Of a stretch of 48,766 nt of DNA, positions 18,567 through 29,567 are shown one piece after another. Position 1 is the first letter of the stretch, and every line of letters starts with the position of its first letter. The notes beneath the pieces are model-generated. The model made no database searches. It was not told the origin of the DNA and was given only the letters and a program-made list of their open reading frames with translations. This DNA is from Limnohabitans sp. (lineage in GTDB: Bacteria > Pseudomonadota > Gammaproteobacteria > Burkholderiales > Burkholderiaceae_C). The translations under genes and the position numbers were made by a program. The stretch spans positions 1 to 48,766 of the forward strand of contig SHXD01000019.1 in the NCBI GenBank assembly GCA_009693505.1, in the 5' to 3' direction.

Positions 18567-20222
18567 TTAGGGCATTTGGTAAGACTTGGCCAAGGCCTCG
18601 AAAGCCTCTAATTGCGGCGAGACCCCCGTTTCGGTGCTCAGAATTTCCGCTACTTGGGGGGCCACGGCCAGTGCGGCACTGGCATCTAAGAACAGCAAGC
18701 GGTTTCGACGGGCCAGTACATCCTCCACGGTGCGCGCATATTCATAGCGCGCCGCAAAGCGCACCATGGCCTCACTCAACTGGGTGCTCGGTAATGGCTC
18801 CAAGGCTTGCTCAGCGCCTGGCAAAGTTGCCAGCAGTTCTGAGTCGGTGCCATAGGGGCTGACAGGGCTTGAGGCAAACAGCCCGTCTTTTAGCAGGTCT
18901 TGGCCTTGGTTTTGAATTTGCCCTTGGCCTCGATCTGGGTCTGAACCTGGAGCACCACAAAGCTTGATGTCCAAAGTGACATCTTCGGATGTCAAGGAAA
19001 TCAGTTGCGCCTTGCGAATGGATTGCATGACGTCAGCTGCCATGGCGCGGTAGGTGGTCCACTTGCCGCCCATGACACTGACCAGGCCATTGGATGCCAC
19101 TTTGACGGTGTGCTCACGGCTGACATTGTGTGTGGCGCCCTGTTCATTTGATTTTTCATCTGTGCGTGCCAAGGGCCGCAGCCCTGCCCACACACTGGTG
19201 ACATCCGAGCGCAAAGGCACTTTGACCAAGTATTTGGCGGCTTCTTGCAAAATTTGGTCAATTTCCGATTCAAGCGCCTGTGGCTCCCAGTCCACTTGGG
19301 GTCTGGGTGTGTCGGTGGTGCCCAACAACACTTTGCCTTGCCATGGCACTGCAAATAAAACGCGGCCGTCTTGGGTGTGCGGCACCAACAAGGCCGATGA
19401 ACCAGGCCAAAAGGAGGCATCGACCACCAGATGAACACCCTGGCTGGGCCTGACTGCATGTGGCACTTTGGCATCGCTGGCGTTGCCAGGCTGGGAGTGC
19501 AGCATGGCCTCAATTTGATCAACCCAGACACCCGTGGCATTGACCACGCAACGGGCTTTCAAGGTGCGCTCTTGGCCTGTCTCTGTGTCTTGGCAGGTCA
19601 GGCCTTTGATGCGGCCCGCAGGATACTCCGTCTGAAGTCCCGTTACCGGCATGTGGTTCAGCAAGAGTGCGCCGTGTGATGCTGCTGTTCGCGCCAAGGC
19701 CAAGGCCAAGCGGGCATCGTCAAATTGGGCGTCCCAATATTCAACGCCCCCCACCAAATTCGTGATCCTGACGCCAGGCAGCGCCAGCAAAGTTTCTGCA
19801 TGACTTAACAAACGGGTGGGCCCAAGCCTGGCAGGTCCTGCCAATAAGTCATAAAGCTTTAAGCCTAAGCCATACAACCATTGGTCAGATCGCCGGTATG
19901 CAGGCATGACAAAGGGCATGGGATGGACCAAGTGGGGCGCATTCGAGAGCAAGTGTTGGCGCTCCCGCAAGGCTTCCCAGACCAAGGGCAAATGGCCCTG
20001 CGCCAGATAACGAACACCGCCATGAACCAATTTGGTGGAGCGTGACGAGGTGCCTTTGGCAAAGTCATGGGCCTCTAAAAGCACCACTTTCAAGCCTCGG
20101 ACGGCCGCATCAACGGCAACGCCCAGGCCCGTTGCACCGCCACCAATGATGGCGATGTCAAACTCTTGCACGGCGTCTAATTGCGCAAGCAACTGCGCCC
20201 TGTCTGTCAACAAAGGGGTCAT
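18567..20222 (-). CDS. glpD: Glycerol-3-phosphate dehydrogenase (FAD, aerobic type)
   Basis: Membrane-associated flavoenzyme oxidising glycerol 3-phosphate to dihydroxyacetone phosphate and passing electrons to quinone. I start it at the ATG at 20220–20222 (MTPLLTDRAQLL, 551 residues), 8 bp after the glpK stop; longer forms would overlap glpK. The FAD-binding FDIAIIGGGATGLG is at about 21–34, with TSSRSTKLVHGGVRYL after it and GGKWTTYR further on. A glutamine/glycine-rich stretch (GQGQIQNQGQD, near 430–440) looks like a lineage insertion. It forms an operon with glpK. Confidence 0.95.
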   Translation of the reverse strand: MTPLLTDRAQLLAQLDAVQEFDIAIIGGGATGLGVAVDAAVRGLKVVLLEAHDFAKGTSSRSTKLVHGGVRYLAQGHLPLVWEALRERQHLLSNAPHLVHPMPFVMPAYRRSDQWLYGLGLKLYDLLAGPARLGPTRLLSHAETLLALPGVRITNLVGGVEYWDAQFDDARLALALARTAASHGALLLNHMPVTGLQTEYPAGRIKGLTCQDTETGQERTLKARCVVNATGVWVDQIEAMLHSQPGNASDAKVPHAVRPSQGVHLVVDASFWPGSSALLVPHTQDGRVLFAVPWQGKVLLGTTDTPRPQVDWEPQALESEIDQILQEAAKYLVKVPLRSDVTSVWAGLRPLARTDEKSNEQGATHNVSREHTVKVASNGLVSVMGGKWTTYRAMAADVMQSIRKAQLISLTSEDVTLDIKLCGAPGSDPDRGQGQIQNQGQDLLKDGLFASSPVSPYGTDSELLATLPGAEQALEPLPSTQLSEAMVRFAARYEYARTVEDVLARRNRLLFLDASAALAVAPQVAEILSTETGVSPQLEAFEALAKSYQMP

Positions 20223-20229
20223 ACCATCT

Positions 20230-21750
20230 TCAATCTTGGGCCCAAGAACGCGAACGGCTAACCGCCTCTCGCCAACGAGCATGGCCTGATTGTCTGGCTT
20301 GAATGGCGCGCGCACTGGTTTGCGGCACAAACTTTCGATCGATCGACCATTGGGCTGTGATTTCATCGGCGCCCGACCAAAACCCAGTGGCCAATCCCGC
20401 CAGATAGGCGGCGCCTAATGCGGTGGTTTCTGTGACGCTGGCGCGCACCACCGGCACGCCCAAGGCATCGGCCTGCATTTGCATGAGCAAATTGTTTTGG
20501 CTGGCACCGCCATCGACGCGCAGTTCGGTCAATGCCAAGCCACTGTCTTTGGACATGGCCAAAAACACATCGGCTACTTGCCAGGCAATGGCCTCTAGGG
20601 CGGCACGCGCAATGTGCGCTTTTGAAGTGCCCCGCGTCATGCCCACCAAAGTGCCACGCGCTTGGCCGTCCCAATCGGGCGCACCCAAACCTGCAAAAGC
20701 GGGCACCAAATAAACATCGCCCGTGTTGGGCACGCTGGCTGCCAGCGCTTCTACGTCGGTAGCTTTTTGAATGATTTGCAAACCATCGCGCAACCATTGC
20801 ACCGTGGCGCCGGCCATGAAGACAGAGCCTTCCAGCGCATAGGCGGTTGAATGCGATGCCTTTGCAACAGCTTTGGGGCCTTGCCAAGCCACTGTGGTGA
20901 GCAATTGATTGCGGCTTTGAACCGGCACATGGCCGGTGTTCATGAGCATAAAGCAGCCTGTGCCGTAGGTGTTCTTGGCCATGCCTGGCGCAAAACAAGC
21001 TTGTCCAAACGTAGCGGCTTGTTGATCGCCGGCCAAGCCTGCAATGGGCACCGACACACCCAACAGATGCGCATCTGTTTCGGCCAACACGCCGCTGCTT
21101 GGCACCACCTGCGGCAAGATTGAAACGGGTATGTTGAATTGCTTGAGCAAACTGGCATCCCAAGCTTGGGTATGCAAGTTGAACAACATGGTTCGCGACG
21201 CGTTGCTAGGATCGGTCGCGTGGACACGGCCACCTGTGAGTTGCCAAATGAGCCATGTATCGATGGTGCCAAATGCCAAATGCCTCTGCTCTGCCAGACG
21301 CCTAGCGCCTTTCACATGATCGAGCAACCAGGTAATTTTGGTGGCGGAAAAATAGGCGTCTAGAACCAAACCTGTTTTCTTTTGAATGCCAGCGGCCGCA
21401 CCTTGGCTTTTGAGATTATCACAAAGCCCCGCGGTTCTGCGATCTTGCCAAACAATGGCAGGCGCAATGGGCTGCCCTGTTCTCCGGTCCCAAACCACAC
21501 TTGTTTCGCGTTGGTTGGTGATGCCAATGCTCTGTATTTGAGAGGCAGAAACCCTCGCCTTTTGCAGCACCTCTTGCATGACATTTTTTTGCGACTGCCA
21601 AATTTCAAGCGCGTCGTGCTCAACCCATCCTGGTTTGGGAAAATATTGTGTGAACTCTTGTTGAGCGGTGGCAACGGGCTGACCATTGCGGTTGAACAAC
21701 ACCGCCCTAGAACTGGTGGTGCCTTGGTCAAGTGCAAGAATGTATTTCAT
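20230..21750 (-). CDS. glpK: Glycerol kinase
   Basis: Phosphorylates glycerol to glycerol 3-phosphate, feeding GlpD downstream. From the ATG at 21748–21750 it is 506 residues: [19 protein letters not shown] at the N-terminus (ATP loop), [16 protein letters not shown] in the middle, and [17 protein letters not shown] towards the end, all FGGY-kinase features. The frame continues 23 codons upstream without a better start. No glycerol facilitator gene is adjacent. It is divergent from proC across 129 bp. Confidence 0.97.
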   Translation of the reverse strand: MKYILALDQGTTSSRAVLFNRNGQPVATAQQEFTQYFPKPGWVEHDALEIWQSQKNVMQEVLQKARVSASQIQSIGITNQRETSVVWDRRTGQPIAPAIVWQDRRTAGLCDNLKSQGAAAGIQKKTGLVLDAYFSATKITWLLDHVKGARRLAEQRHLAFGTIDTWLIWQLTGGRVHATDPSNASRTMLFNLHTQAWDASLLKQFNIPVSILPQVVPSSGVLAETDAHLLGVSVPIAGLAGDQQAATFGQACFAPGMAKNTYGTGCFMLMNTGHVPVQSRNQLLTTVAWQGPKAVAKASHSTAYALEGSVFMAGATVQWLRDGLQIIQKATDVEALAASVPNTGDVYLVPAFAGLGAPDWDGQARGTLVGMTRGTSKAHIARAALEAIAWQVADVFLAMSKDSGLALTELRVDGGASQNNLLMQMQADALGVPVVRASVTETTALGAAYLAGLATGFWSGADEITAQWSIDRKFVPQTSARAIQARQSGHARWREAVSRSRSWAQD

Positions 21751-21879
21751 GGCTAGAAGATTAACCGAAAGCTGTGCTCCGAAAAAGAGACAATAAGAAC
21801 AATTGGCCGAATCAGACAAAATAATTCAAACTTTGGCACTCCTTGTGCAATGGCCCTACCTATTTTTCGAGAATGATTC

Positions 21880-22740
21880 ATGACTGCATCGACTCACATT
21901 GATTTTCAAAAAGTGCGATTGGCCTTCATTGGCGGCGGCAACATGGCCAGCGCCATTTTGGGCGGCCTGATGAGACAAGGCCTTGCGCAAAGCCAAGTGG
22001 TCGTGATTGAGCCCTTTGCAGAAACTGCCGCCAAGCTTCAAACAGCATTTGGCATTGAAGTTCATGCTGCTGCCTCAGCTGATTCAGCGGCCTCTGCTGT
22101 TTTGTCCGATGCAGATTTGGTGGTTTGGGCTGTGAAGCCGCAAGTTTTCAAAGAGGCGGCTTTGCCCGTAGCCGCTTTCACGCAAAAGGCACTTCACTTG
22201 TCGGTGGCCGCAGGCATTCGAAGCGACAGCATTGCGCGCTGGCTTCAAACAGATCGCGTGGTGCGCAGCATGCCCAATACGCCGGCCTTGGTGGGTCAAG
22301 GCATGACGGGTTTATTTTCCCGTGCAGGTGTGTCGGCAACAGACAAGCAATTGGTTGAACAAGTTTTAAAGAGCACAGGCGAGTGGCTGTGGGTCGAACA
22401 AGAATCTGACTTGGATGTCATCACTGCGCTTTCGGGTTCTGGGCCTGCATATGTGTTTTATTTCTTAGAGGCCATGACCGAAGCTGGTGTTCAAATGGGC
22501 TTAAGCCAAGAACAGGCCTACCACTTGGCCAAGGCCACCTTTGGCGGTGCCACACATCTGGCGCGTCAATCAACAGACTCACCTGAAGTGCTGCGCCAAC
22601 GCGTGACTTCAAAAGGCGGCACCACTTATGCAGCCCTCACATCCATGGCCGACGACCATGTGAAAGAAGCCTTTGTGAAAGCCATGCTGGCGGCCCAAAA
22701 ACGCGCGGCCGAGTTGGGTGATGAATTCGGCAAAGACTAA
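21880..22740 (+). CDS. proC: Pyrroline-5-carboxylate reductase
   Basis: Last step of proline synthesis: NAD(P)H-dependent reduction of pyrroline-5-carboxylate. The 286-residue product has the Rossmann motif FIGGGNMASAILGG (16–29), VVWAVKPQ, and the signature ALSGSGPAYVFYFLEAM. The ATG follows a short AT-rich region. It is convergent with ubiA. Usually it neighbours yggS in proteobacteria, but here yggS is about 17 kb away. Confidence 0.96.
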   Translation: MTASTHIDFQKVRLAFIGGGNMASAILGGLMRQGLAQSQVVVIEPFAETAAKLQTAFGIEVHAAASADSAASAVLSDADLVVWAVKPQVFKEAALPVAAFTQKALHLSVAAGIRSDSIARWLQTDRVVRSMPNTPALVGQGMTGLFSRAGVSATDKQLVEQVLKSTGEWLWVEQESDLDVITALSGSGPAYVFYFLEAMTEAGVQMGLSQEQAYHLAKATFGGATHLARQSTDSPEVLRQRVTSKGGTTYAALTSMADDHVKEAFVKAMLAAQKRAAELGDEFGKD

Positions 22741-22762
22741 TCAAAAGTAGATCAGAGTTAGC

Positions 22763-23611
22763 TCAAAGCCAGCTGAGTGCCACGCCCACAAAAGCGGCAA
22801 AACCCACCCAGTGGTTCAAGCGAAATGCTTTGAAGCACCCATCACGTGATCGGTCTTTGATGAGCCAGAAATGCCAAGCGGCCTGAAGTGCTGCAACAGC
22901 CAAGCCCGCCAACAAGAGTGGCTTGTCGGGTGCGTCTAGCACCACGCCCCAAACACCCACAAAGGCGGCATAGAAAAACATCACTGCCGCCACATCCCAC
23001 TGGCCCAATGTGATGGCAGAAGTTTTCATACCAATTCTCAAATCGTCATCGCGGTCGACCATGGCGTACTCGGTGTCGTAGGCCAAGACCCAAAACAAAT
23101 TGCCAAGCAGCAGCGCCCAACCGATACCTGGTACTTCGCCCGTGACGGCGGCAAACGCCATGGGAATACCGAAACTGAATGCAACGCCCAGCACGGCTTG
23201 AGGCATGGCCACAAAGCGCTTGGCATACGGATAAGCCACTGCCACGGCCATCGCAGCAAATGACCAAGCCATGGTTTCTGGGCGCAAAGTGAGTACCAGG
23301 CCAAACGCCATCAATGCCAGCACAGCACCGAGGATCAAAGCCTCTTTGGCACCAATGCGGCCGCTGGTGACGGGACGCTCGGCCGTTCGTTTGACGTGCT
23401 TGTCAAAATCGCGATCGGCCACGTCGTTCAAACAACACCCGGCACTGCGCATGAGGATGGTGCCCAGTGTGAAAACGAACAACAAATGCCAACCTGGAAA
23501 ACCACCCGACGCCACCCACAAAGCAGACAACGTGGGCCACAGCAACAGGAGCCAACCGGCAGGCCGATTCCAGCGAATGAGGTCTAAATACAAGCTGATT
23601 TTTTCACGCAT
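22763..23611 (-). CDS. ubiA: 4-hydroxybenzoate polyprenyltransferase
   Basis: Integral membrane prenyltransferase attaching the polyprenyl tail to 4-hydroxybenzoate in ubiquinone synthesis. It is 282 residues with multiple hydrophobic helices. The two Asp-rich Mg-diphosphate motifs are clear: NDVADRDFD (62–70) and [13 protein letters not shown] (178–190). It lies 40 bp after oxyR on the same strand. Confidence 0.96.
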   Translation of the reverse strand: MREKISLYLDLIRWNRPAGWLLLLWPTLSALWVASGGFPGWHLLFVFTLGTILMRSAGCCLNDVADRDFDKHVKRTAERPVTSGRIGAKEALILGAVLALMAFGLVLTLRPETMAWSFAAMAVAVAYPYAKRFVAMPQAVLGVAFSFGIPMAFAAVTGEVPGIGWALLLGNLFWVLAYDTEYAMVDRDDDLRIGMKTSAITLGQWDVAAVMFFYAAFVGVWGVVLDAPDKPLLLAGLAVAALQAAWHFWLIKDRSRDGCFKAFRLNHWVGFAAFVGVALSWL

Positions 23612-23651
23612 GAAATGGAAAAAATTTCAAATTAAACAGCTCGAACAGGCG

Positions 23652-24617
23652 TCATGACAAGCGCGTCACACCTGGCAACTCACATGCATAAATGGCGTTG
23701 CGAAGTGCGGCAATGGCCTCGTAGCGCGTAAAGCTTTTGCGCCAAACCAAGACCACACGGCGCGTGGGCGGCAAACCCCCTGCTTCGTCCACGATGGGCA
23801 AGTAAGAGATGTCAGGATCTTCGTGTTTTTTCCGCTTGGGTTCTTTGGCGAGTGCCTCAGCAGGCACCGACAAACGCGGCACCAAAGTGACGCCCATACC
23901 AGCCGCCACCATGTGCTTGATGGTTTCCAAGGAAGACCCTTCAAAGCTTTTGCGAATGCCTTCTGCGTTGCTAGAAAACCTTGCAAACTCTGGGCACACT
24001 TCGAGCACATGGTCTCTGAAGCAATGGCCATTGCCAAGCAGCAACATGGTTTCGTTTTTAAGTTGCTCAGCAGTAATTGATTTTTTCTTGGCCAGCAAAT
24101 GCTTCACGGGCAATGCGGCCATGAAGGGCTCATCGTACAAAGCAGCGGTGGCCAATCCGGTATCGGGAAATGGCTCAGCCAAAATGGCGCAATCAATTTC
24201 TCCCGCGCGCAGCATCTCCATGAGTTTGACGGTGAAGTTCTCTTGCAACATCAAAGGCATTTGCGGTGCCTTCTTCATAATTTGCCGCATCAAATCGGGC
24301 AGCAAGTAAGGGCCAATGGTGTAGATCACGCCCAAACGCAAAGTGCCTGCCAAGGGGTCTTTGCCACGCTTGGCAATTTCTTTGATTTCGGCGGCCTGCT
24401 CCAACACGAGCTGCGCATGCCGAATGATTTCTTCACCCAAAGGCGTGGCACTCACCTCGTTGGCGCTGCGCTCAAACAACTTCACATTGAGTTCTTCCTC
24501 GAGTTTTTTAATGGCCACTGACAAGGTGGGCTGCGACACGTGACACGCGTCGGCCGCCTTGCCAAAGTGACGTTCGCGGGCCACGGCCACAATGTATTTC
24601 AGCTCAGTCAGGGTCAT
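23652..24617 (-). CDS. oxyR: Hydrogen peroxide-sensing LysR-type regulator OxyR
   Basis: LysR-family regulator that activates peroxide-defence genes on oxidation. It is 321 residues: an N-terminal winged helix-turn-helix (MTLTELKYIVAVARERHFGK, then AADACHVSQPTLSVAIKKLE) and a substrate-binding-like domain. The redox pair falls at Cys 199 (GNGHC) and Cys 208 (LEVC), the same numbers as in E. coli OxyR, so peroxide sensing is well supported. It begins 9 bp after recG, so it has no room for a private promoter in that gap. A recG–oxyR–ubiA order fits related genomes as far as I recall. Confidence 0.95.
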   Translation of the reverse strand: MTLTELKYIVAVARERHFGKAADACHVSQPTLSVAIKKLEEELNVKLFERSANEVSATPLGEEIIRHAQLVLEQAAEIKEIAKRGKDPLAGTLRLGVIYTIGPYLLPDLMRQIMKKAPQMPLMLQENFTVKLMEMLRAGEIDCAILAEPFPDTGLATAALYDEPFMAALPVKHLLAKKKSITAEQLKNETMLLLGNGHCFRDHVLEVCPEFARFSSNAEGIRKSFEGSSLETIKHMVAAGMGVTLVPRLSVPAEALAKEPKRKKHEDPDISYLPIVDEAGGLPPTRRVVLVWRKSFTRYEAIAALRNAIYACELPGVTRLS

Positions 24618-24626
24618 GCCAATTTC

Positions 24627-26726
24627 TCAAGCTTTCAAATATTCAGATTTTCCACCCAACCAGCGAGCGATGTGTCGCTCGGCCATATCGGGGTATTTTT
24701 CCAGCAACTTCGGAGCTGCTTGCCTTGCCCATTCAAGCAAATGCTCGTCTGTGGTCAAGTCAGCAAATCGCAACAGGGCTGCCCCCGATTGTCGCGCACC
24801 TAGAAACTCACCAGGACCCCTTATTTCTAAGTCGCGTCTGGCAATTTCAAAACCGTCGTTGGTGTCGACCATGGCACGCAAACGCTCACGCGCTGTTTCA
24901 CTTAAACGACCGCCTTCGGGTGTGCCATAAAGCAAGACGCAAGCAGAGGCTGCTGCGCCTCGCCCCACGCGCCCTCGCAATTGGTGCAACTGGCTCAGGC
25001 CAAATCGCTCGGCATGTTCTATGACCATCAAGGAGGCATTGGGTACATCAACGCCCACCTCAATGACGGTGGTGCTGACCAAGACACCCATGCTGCCTTG
25101 TGTGAACTGGGCCATGACCTCGCGCTTTTCATTCACCGACATTCGGGAATGTAGCAAGCCCACCGTCGTGCCCGGTAACTGGGCCGACAACACCGCCGAC
25201 AACTCTTCGTGCGTGGCCGTGGCGTTGGTCAAGTCCAAAGCTTCACTTTCTTCAATGAGCGGGCACACCCAATACACCTGGCGCCCTTCGGCCAATTGCG
25301 CGCCTATGCGGCCAATGACTTGATCACGTCGGCTGTCTGAAATGACTTTGGTGACCACAGGCGTACGGCCGGGTGGCAATTCGTCAATGACCGACACTTC
25401 TAAATCGGCGTAATAACTCATGGCCAAAGTACGCGGTATAGGCGTGGCTGTCATCATGAGCAAGTGCGGCTCCATGCCGACATCTTGCATCTTGTCTCTG
25501 AGGGCCAAACGTTGCGCCACACCGAAGCGATGCTGCTCATCGATGATGGCCAAGGCCAAGTTTTTGAACTTCACCAGTTCTTGAATGACAGCATGCGTGC
25601 CCACCACCAAGGCCGCTTCGCCCGACTCAATCAGGGCCAGCATTTCGGTGCGTTCTTTTTTCTTTTGACTGCCTGTGAGCCAAGCCACGCGAACCCCTAA
25701 AGGCGCCAGCCAGCCCACCAATTTGGCAAAGTGTTGTTGCGCCAAAATTTCGGTGGGTGCCATCAAAGCGCACTGCCAGCCCTGATCAATGGCCAACATG
25801 GCGGCCAAAGCGGCCACCACGGTTTTGCCAGCACCTACGTCGCCCTGCAGCAGGCGGTGCATAGGCACAGGCCGCGCCAAATCTTGTGCAATTTCAAGGC
25901 CCACTCGTTGTTGTGCGGCCGTAAGCTGGAATGGCAATATTTCTTTCAATTTGTCATGCCAACCACCGGCCTTTGACTGTAGCGCGGGCGCCTTCAAGGT
26001 ATCGCGCTCTAGCTTGGCCATGCGCTGCGAAAGTTGCTGCGCCAGCAACTCCTCGGCTTTGAGCCTTTGCCAAGCGGGGTGTGAGCGGTCTTCTAGCGCC
26101 GCAATCGACACATCGGGTGTGGGATGGTGCAAATAGGTCAATGCCTGGCGCAAGCTTTGAACCGGTTTGCCTTGGGGCGATGAGGGCCAGGCCATGGCTG
26201 GGGGCAATGATTCACTCAAATCGGCCCGCGACACGGCGCTGGCAATGGCCCGGCGCAAATAGGTTTGCGGCAAACCTGCTGAGGTGGGATAGACCGGTGT
26301 GAGCACCGACGGCAGATCGCCGGTAGCCGCCCTGAAGGCGGGGTGCATCATGGTGAAACCCATAAACCCCCCTTTGACTTCGCCTCTGGCCCGAATCACT
26401 TGACCTACGGCCAAGGCCTTTTGCTGCGCGGGGTAGAAGCTGAAAAACCGCAAAACGCAGGTGTCGGTGCCGTCATCGACCGTGACGAGCAACTGGCGCC
26501 GAGGACGCAACTGGACTTCCAAGGAGACCACCGTGGCTTCTATTTGAATGGCATCGCCTTCTCGGGCATCGCCCAGTTTGACGATGCGGGTTTCGTCTTC
26601 GTAGCGCAGGGGAATGTGCAAGGCCAAATCAATGTCGCGCGCCAAGCCCATCTTGCGCATGGCTTTTTGCGGCGCAGACAGCGGCTTGGGCGGCGAAGAT
26701 GACGGGGGAGATGCGGGGGCAACCAT
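24627..26726 (-). CDS. recG: ATP-dependent DNA helicase RecG
   Basis: Branch-migration helicase that remodels stalled forks and Holliday junctions. The 699-residue product has an N-terminal wedge/OB domain, then helicase motifs: Walker A GDVGAGKT (295–302), DEQH box in IIDEQHRFG (395–399), ATPIPRTLA, and the C-terminal QLRGRVGRG region. The first about 20 residues (Pro/Ser-rich) are not conserved, so Met 23 is a possible alternative start. Confidence 0.96.
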   Translation of the reverse strand: MVAPASPPSSSPPKPLSAPQKAMRKMGLARDIDLALHIPLRYEDETRIVKLGDAREGDAIQIEATVVSLEVQLRPRRQLLVTVDDGTDTCVLRFFSFYPAQQKALAVGQVIRARGEVKGGFMGFTMMHPAFRAATGDLPSVLTPVYPTSAGLPQTYLRRAIASAVSRADLSESLPPAMAWPSSPQGKPVQSLRQALTYLHHPTPDVSIAALEDRSHPAWQRLKAEELLAQQLSQRMAKLERDTLKAPALQSKAGGWHDKLKEILPFQLTAAQQRVGLEIAQDLARPVPMHRLLQGDVGAGKTVVAALAAMLAIDQGWQCALMAPTEILAQQHFAKLVGWLAPLGVRVAWLTGSQKKKERTEMLALIESGEAALVVGTHAVIQELVKFKNLALAIIDEQHRFGVAQRLALRDKMQDVGMEPHLLMMTATPIPRTLAMSYYADLEVSVIDELPPGRTPVVTKVISDSRRDQVIGRIGAQLAEGRQVYWVCPLIEESEALDLTNATATHEELSAVLSAQLPGTTVGLLHSRMSVNEKREVMAQFTQGSMGVLVSTTVIEVGVDVPNASLMVIEHAERFGLSQLHQLRGRVGRGAAASACVLLYGTPEGGRLSETARERLRAMVDTNDGFEIARRDLEIRGPGEFLGARQSGAALLRFADLTTDEHLLEWARQAAPKLLEKYPDMAERHIARWLGGKSEYLKA

Positions 26727-26797
26727 ACCGCCATTGTGCCGTGCTTGCCCAATGGCTTGTAGCGCTCAGGCCTAAAAACTGCCTATGTATCAGACCC

Positions 26798-27094
26798 TCA
26801 GGATGAAAGCAATTTTTCGGCCGATTGGGCCATCAAGAAGGCTGACACAACATCTCGAATGGTTTTGCGCACTTGGAGGGACAGCGATAAATACCGATCG
26901 ACCATTTCACGGTCGGCCAGACCCATTTCGATGGGGCCATCGTTCATTTCAAAGACGTAAGTCTTGCCAGGTGCACGGCCAAAACGAAGTTCGTCGGGGC
27001 TGACTTGTAACCAGTCAGAAAGGACCCGCAGTTTGTCTTGGGTGGGCATGACTTTGCCCAACAACCAATTGCGTGCCGTGTGAGGGGTGATAAT
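26798..27094 (-). CDS. Short helix-turn-helix protein with non-standard start
   Basis: The frame encodes a conserved-looking HTH segment, ITPHTARNWLLGKVMPTQDK, followed by LRVLSDWLQVSPDELRFG, then a 50-residue tail (MNDGPIEMGLADREMVDRYL and onwards). The first part reads like the recognition-helix half of XRE/repressor-type regulators. No ATG or GTG precedes it in frame before the stop at 27113–27115. AGGAAGG is placed directly before an ATT (27092–27094), which I use as a tentative start giving 98 residues. Other options are a TTG at 27062–27064, which would cut the HTH, or a frameshift joining it to an 11-codon ATG-led frame at 27094–27129. It is divergent from queA. No function is assigned beyond probable DNA binding. 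Confidence 0.5.
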   Translation of the reverse strand: MITPHTARNWLLGKVMPTQDKLRVLSDWLQVSPDELRFGRAPGKTYVFEMNDGPIEMGLADREMVDRYLSLSLQVRKTIRDVVSAFLMAQSAEKLLSS

Positions 27095-27229
27095 TACCTT
27101 CCTAAATACTGCTCACATCTTGCGCTCATTTACAACTATTCGATAGTTTTAGTTTCTGATTGATTGCAATAGACCATGGGACAATCTAATTTTTCAACTT
27201 GGAACGGGTCTTGTTCGGCCCTCAAGCAC

Positions 27230-28360
27230 ATGACCGTTTTTAGCCCCCCTCTTGACGACATCAAAGCCAAACTCAGCTTCAGTTTGAGTGACTTTGATTT
27301 TCACCTTCCCCCAGAACTCATCGCACAGCACCCAACGCCTGAACGCAGCAGTTCTAAATTGCTAGATGGCAGCAGCCCCCAACCCGTCGATCGGGTGTTT
27401 AGGGATTTGCCCAAACAGATGCAAGCAGGTGACCTCTTGGTTTTCAATGACACCCAGGTCATCAAGGCGCGAATCTTTGGCGAAAAATCAAGCGGTGGCA
27501 AAGTGGAGCTCTTGATAGAGCGGGTATTGCCTGGACACAGGGTGGTGGCGCACATGAAGGTGAGCAAAAAACCACCCGTTGGCGCCACGCTTCACATGGG
27601 CAGAGATGCCTGGGCACTCAGCAAACAAGGCGAGAAGGGGTTTGCGGCCACCTTGATAGGCCGTTGGCCTGATGAAAAAGGCGCTTTGTTTTGTTTTGAA
27701 TTCAGCGCAGAGCCGCATGCCCTCATGGCTCAGTATGGTCACATGCCATTGCCTCCCTATATTGAGCGGCCCTACGATGGCAGCGCCACGCAGGCTGAAA
27801 TTGCTGAAGACGAAGCACGGTATCAAACGGTGTTTGCGCGCATCCCTGGTGCCGTCGCCGCACCCACTGCGGCGCTGCATTTTGACGATGCTTTGTTAAG
27901 CCAGTTGAAAGGAATGGGCGTGGCCACAGCCAGTGTCACTTTGCATGTGGGTGCGGGCACCTTCCAGCCCGTGAAGACCGAGAACATTGCTGAACACACC
28001 ATGCATGCTGAGTGGTATGACATTCCTGAATCTTCGCAGCTTGCTTTGCATGCATGCAAAGCACGTGGCGGCAAAGTATGGGCGGTGGGCACCACTTCGG
28101 TCAGAACTTTGGAGTCTTGGGCAATATCTGGTCAAGCGCAAGGCGACACCCAAATCTTTATCACACCTGGTTTTGAGTTTCAGTGGGTAGATTGTTTGAT
28201 CACCAACTTTCATTTGCCCAAAAGCACATTGATGATGCTGGTGAGTGCCTTTGCCGGCTACGAGCGTGTGATGGCTTTTTACGCCCACGCTATTGCACAA
28301 AAGTATCGATTCTTCAGCTATGGCGATGCCATGATCTTAAAGCGTTCAAACTCTCTTTAA
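27230..28360 (+). CDS. queA: S-adenosylmethionine:tRNA ribosyltransferase-isomerase
   Basis: Adds the epoxycyclopentane moiety (from SAM) to preQ1 at tRNA position 34 in queuosine synthesis. From the ATG at 27230 it has 376 residues; an upstream in-frame ATG at 27176 would add 18 non-conserved residues. Family motifs: DFDFHLPPELIAQHPTPER, DLLVFNDTQVIKAR, PLPPYIER, VTLHVGAGTFQPV and ITNFHLPKSTLMMLVSAFAG. It is followed 21 bp later by tgt, the classic queuosine pair. Neither candidate start has a strong ribosome-binding site. Confidence 0.94.
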   Translation: MTVFSPPLDDIKAKLSFSLSDFDFHLPPELIAQHPTPERSSSKLLDGSSPQPVDRVFRDLPKQMQAGDLLVFNDTQVIKARIFGEKSSGGKVELLIERVLPGHRVVAHMKVSKKPPVGATLHMGRDAWALSKQGEKGFAATLIGRWPDEKGALFCFEFSAEPHALMAQYGHMPLPPYIERPYDGSATQAEIAEDEARYQTVFARIPGAVAAPTAALHFDDALLSQLKGMGVATASVTLHVGAGTFQPVKTENIAEHTMHAEWYDIPESSQLALHACKARGGKVWAVGTTSVRTLESWAISGQAQGDTQIFITPGFEFQWVDCLITNFHLPKSTLMMLVSAFAGYERVMAFYAHAIAQKYRFFSYGDAMILKRSNSL

Positions 28361-28378
28361 ACCTAAAGCATAGAATGA

Positions 28379-29554
<1,176 letters not shown>

Positions 29555-29567
29555 AAACTGTTGCTGT

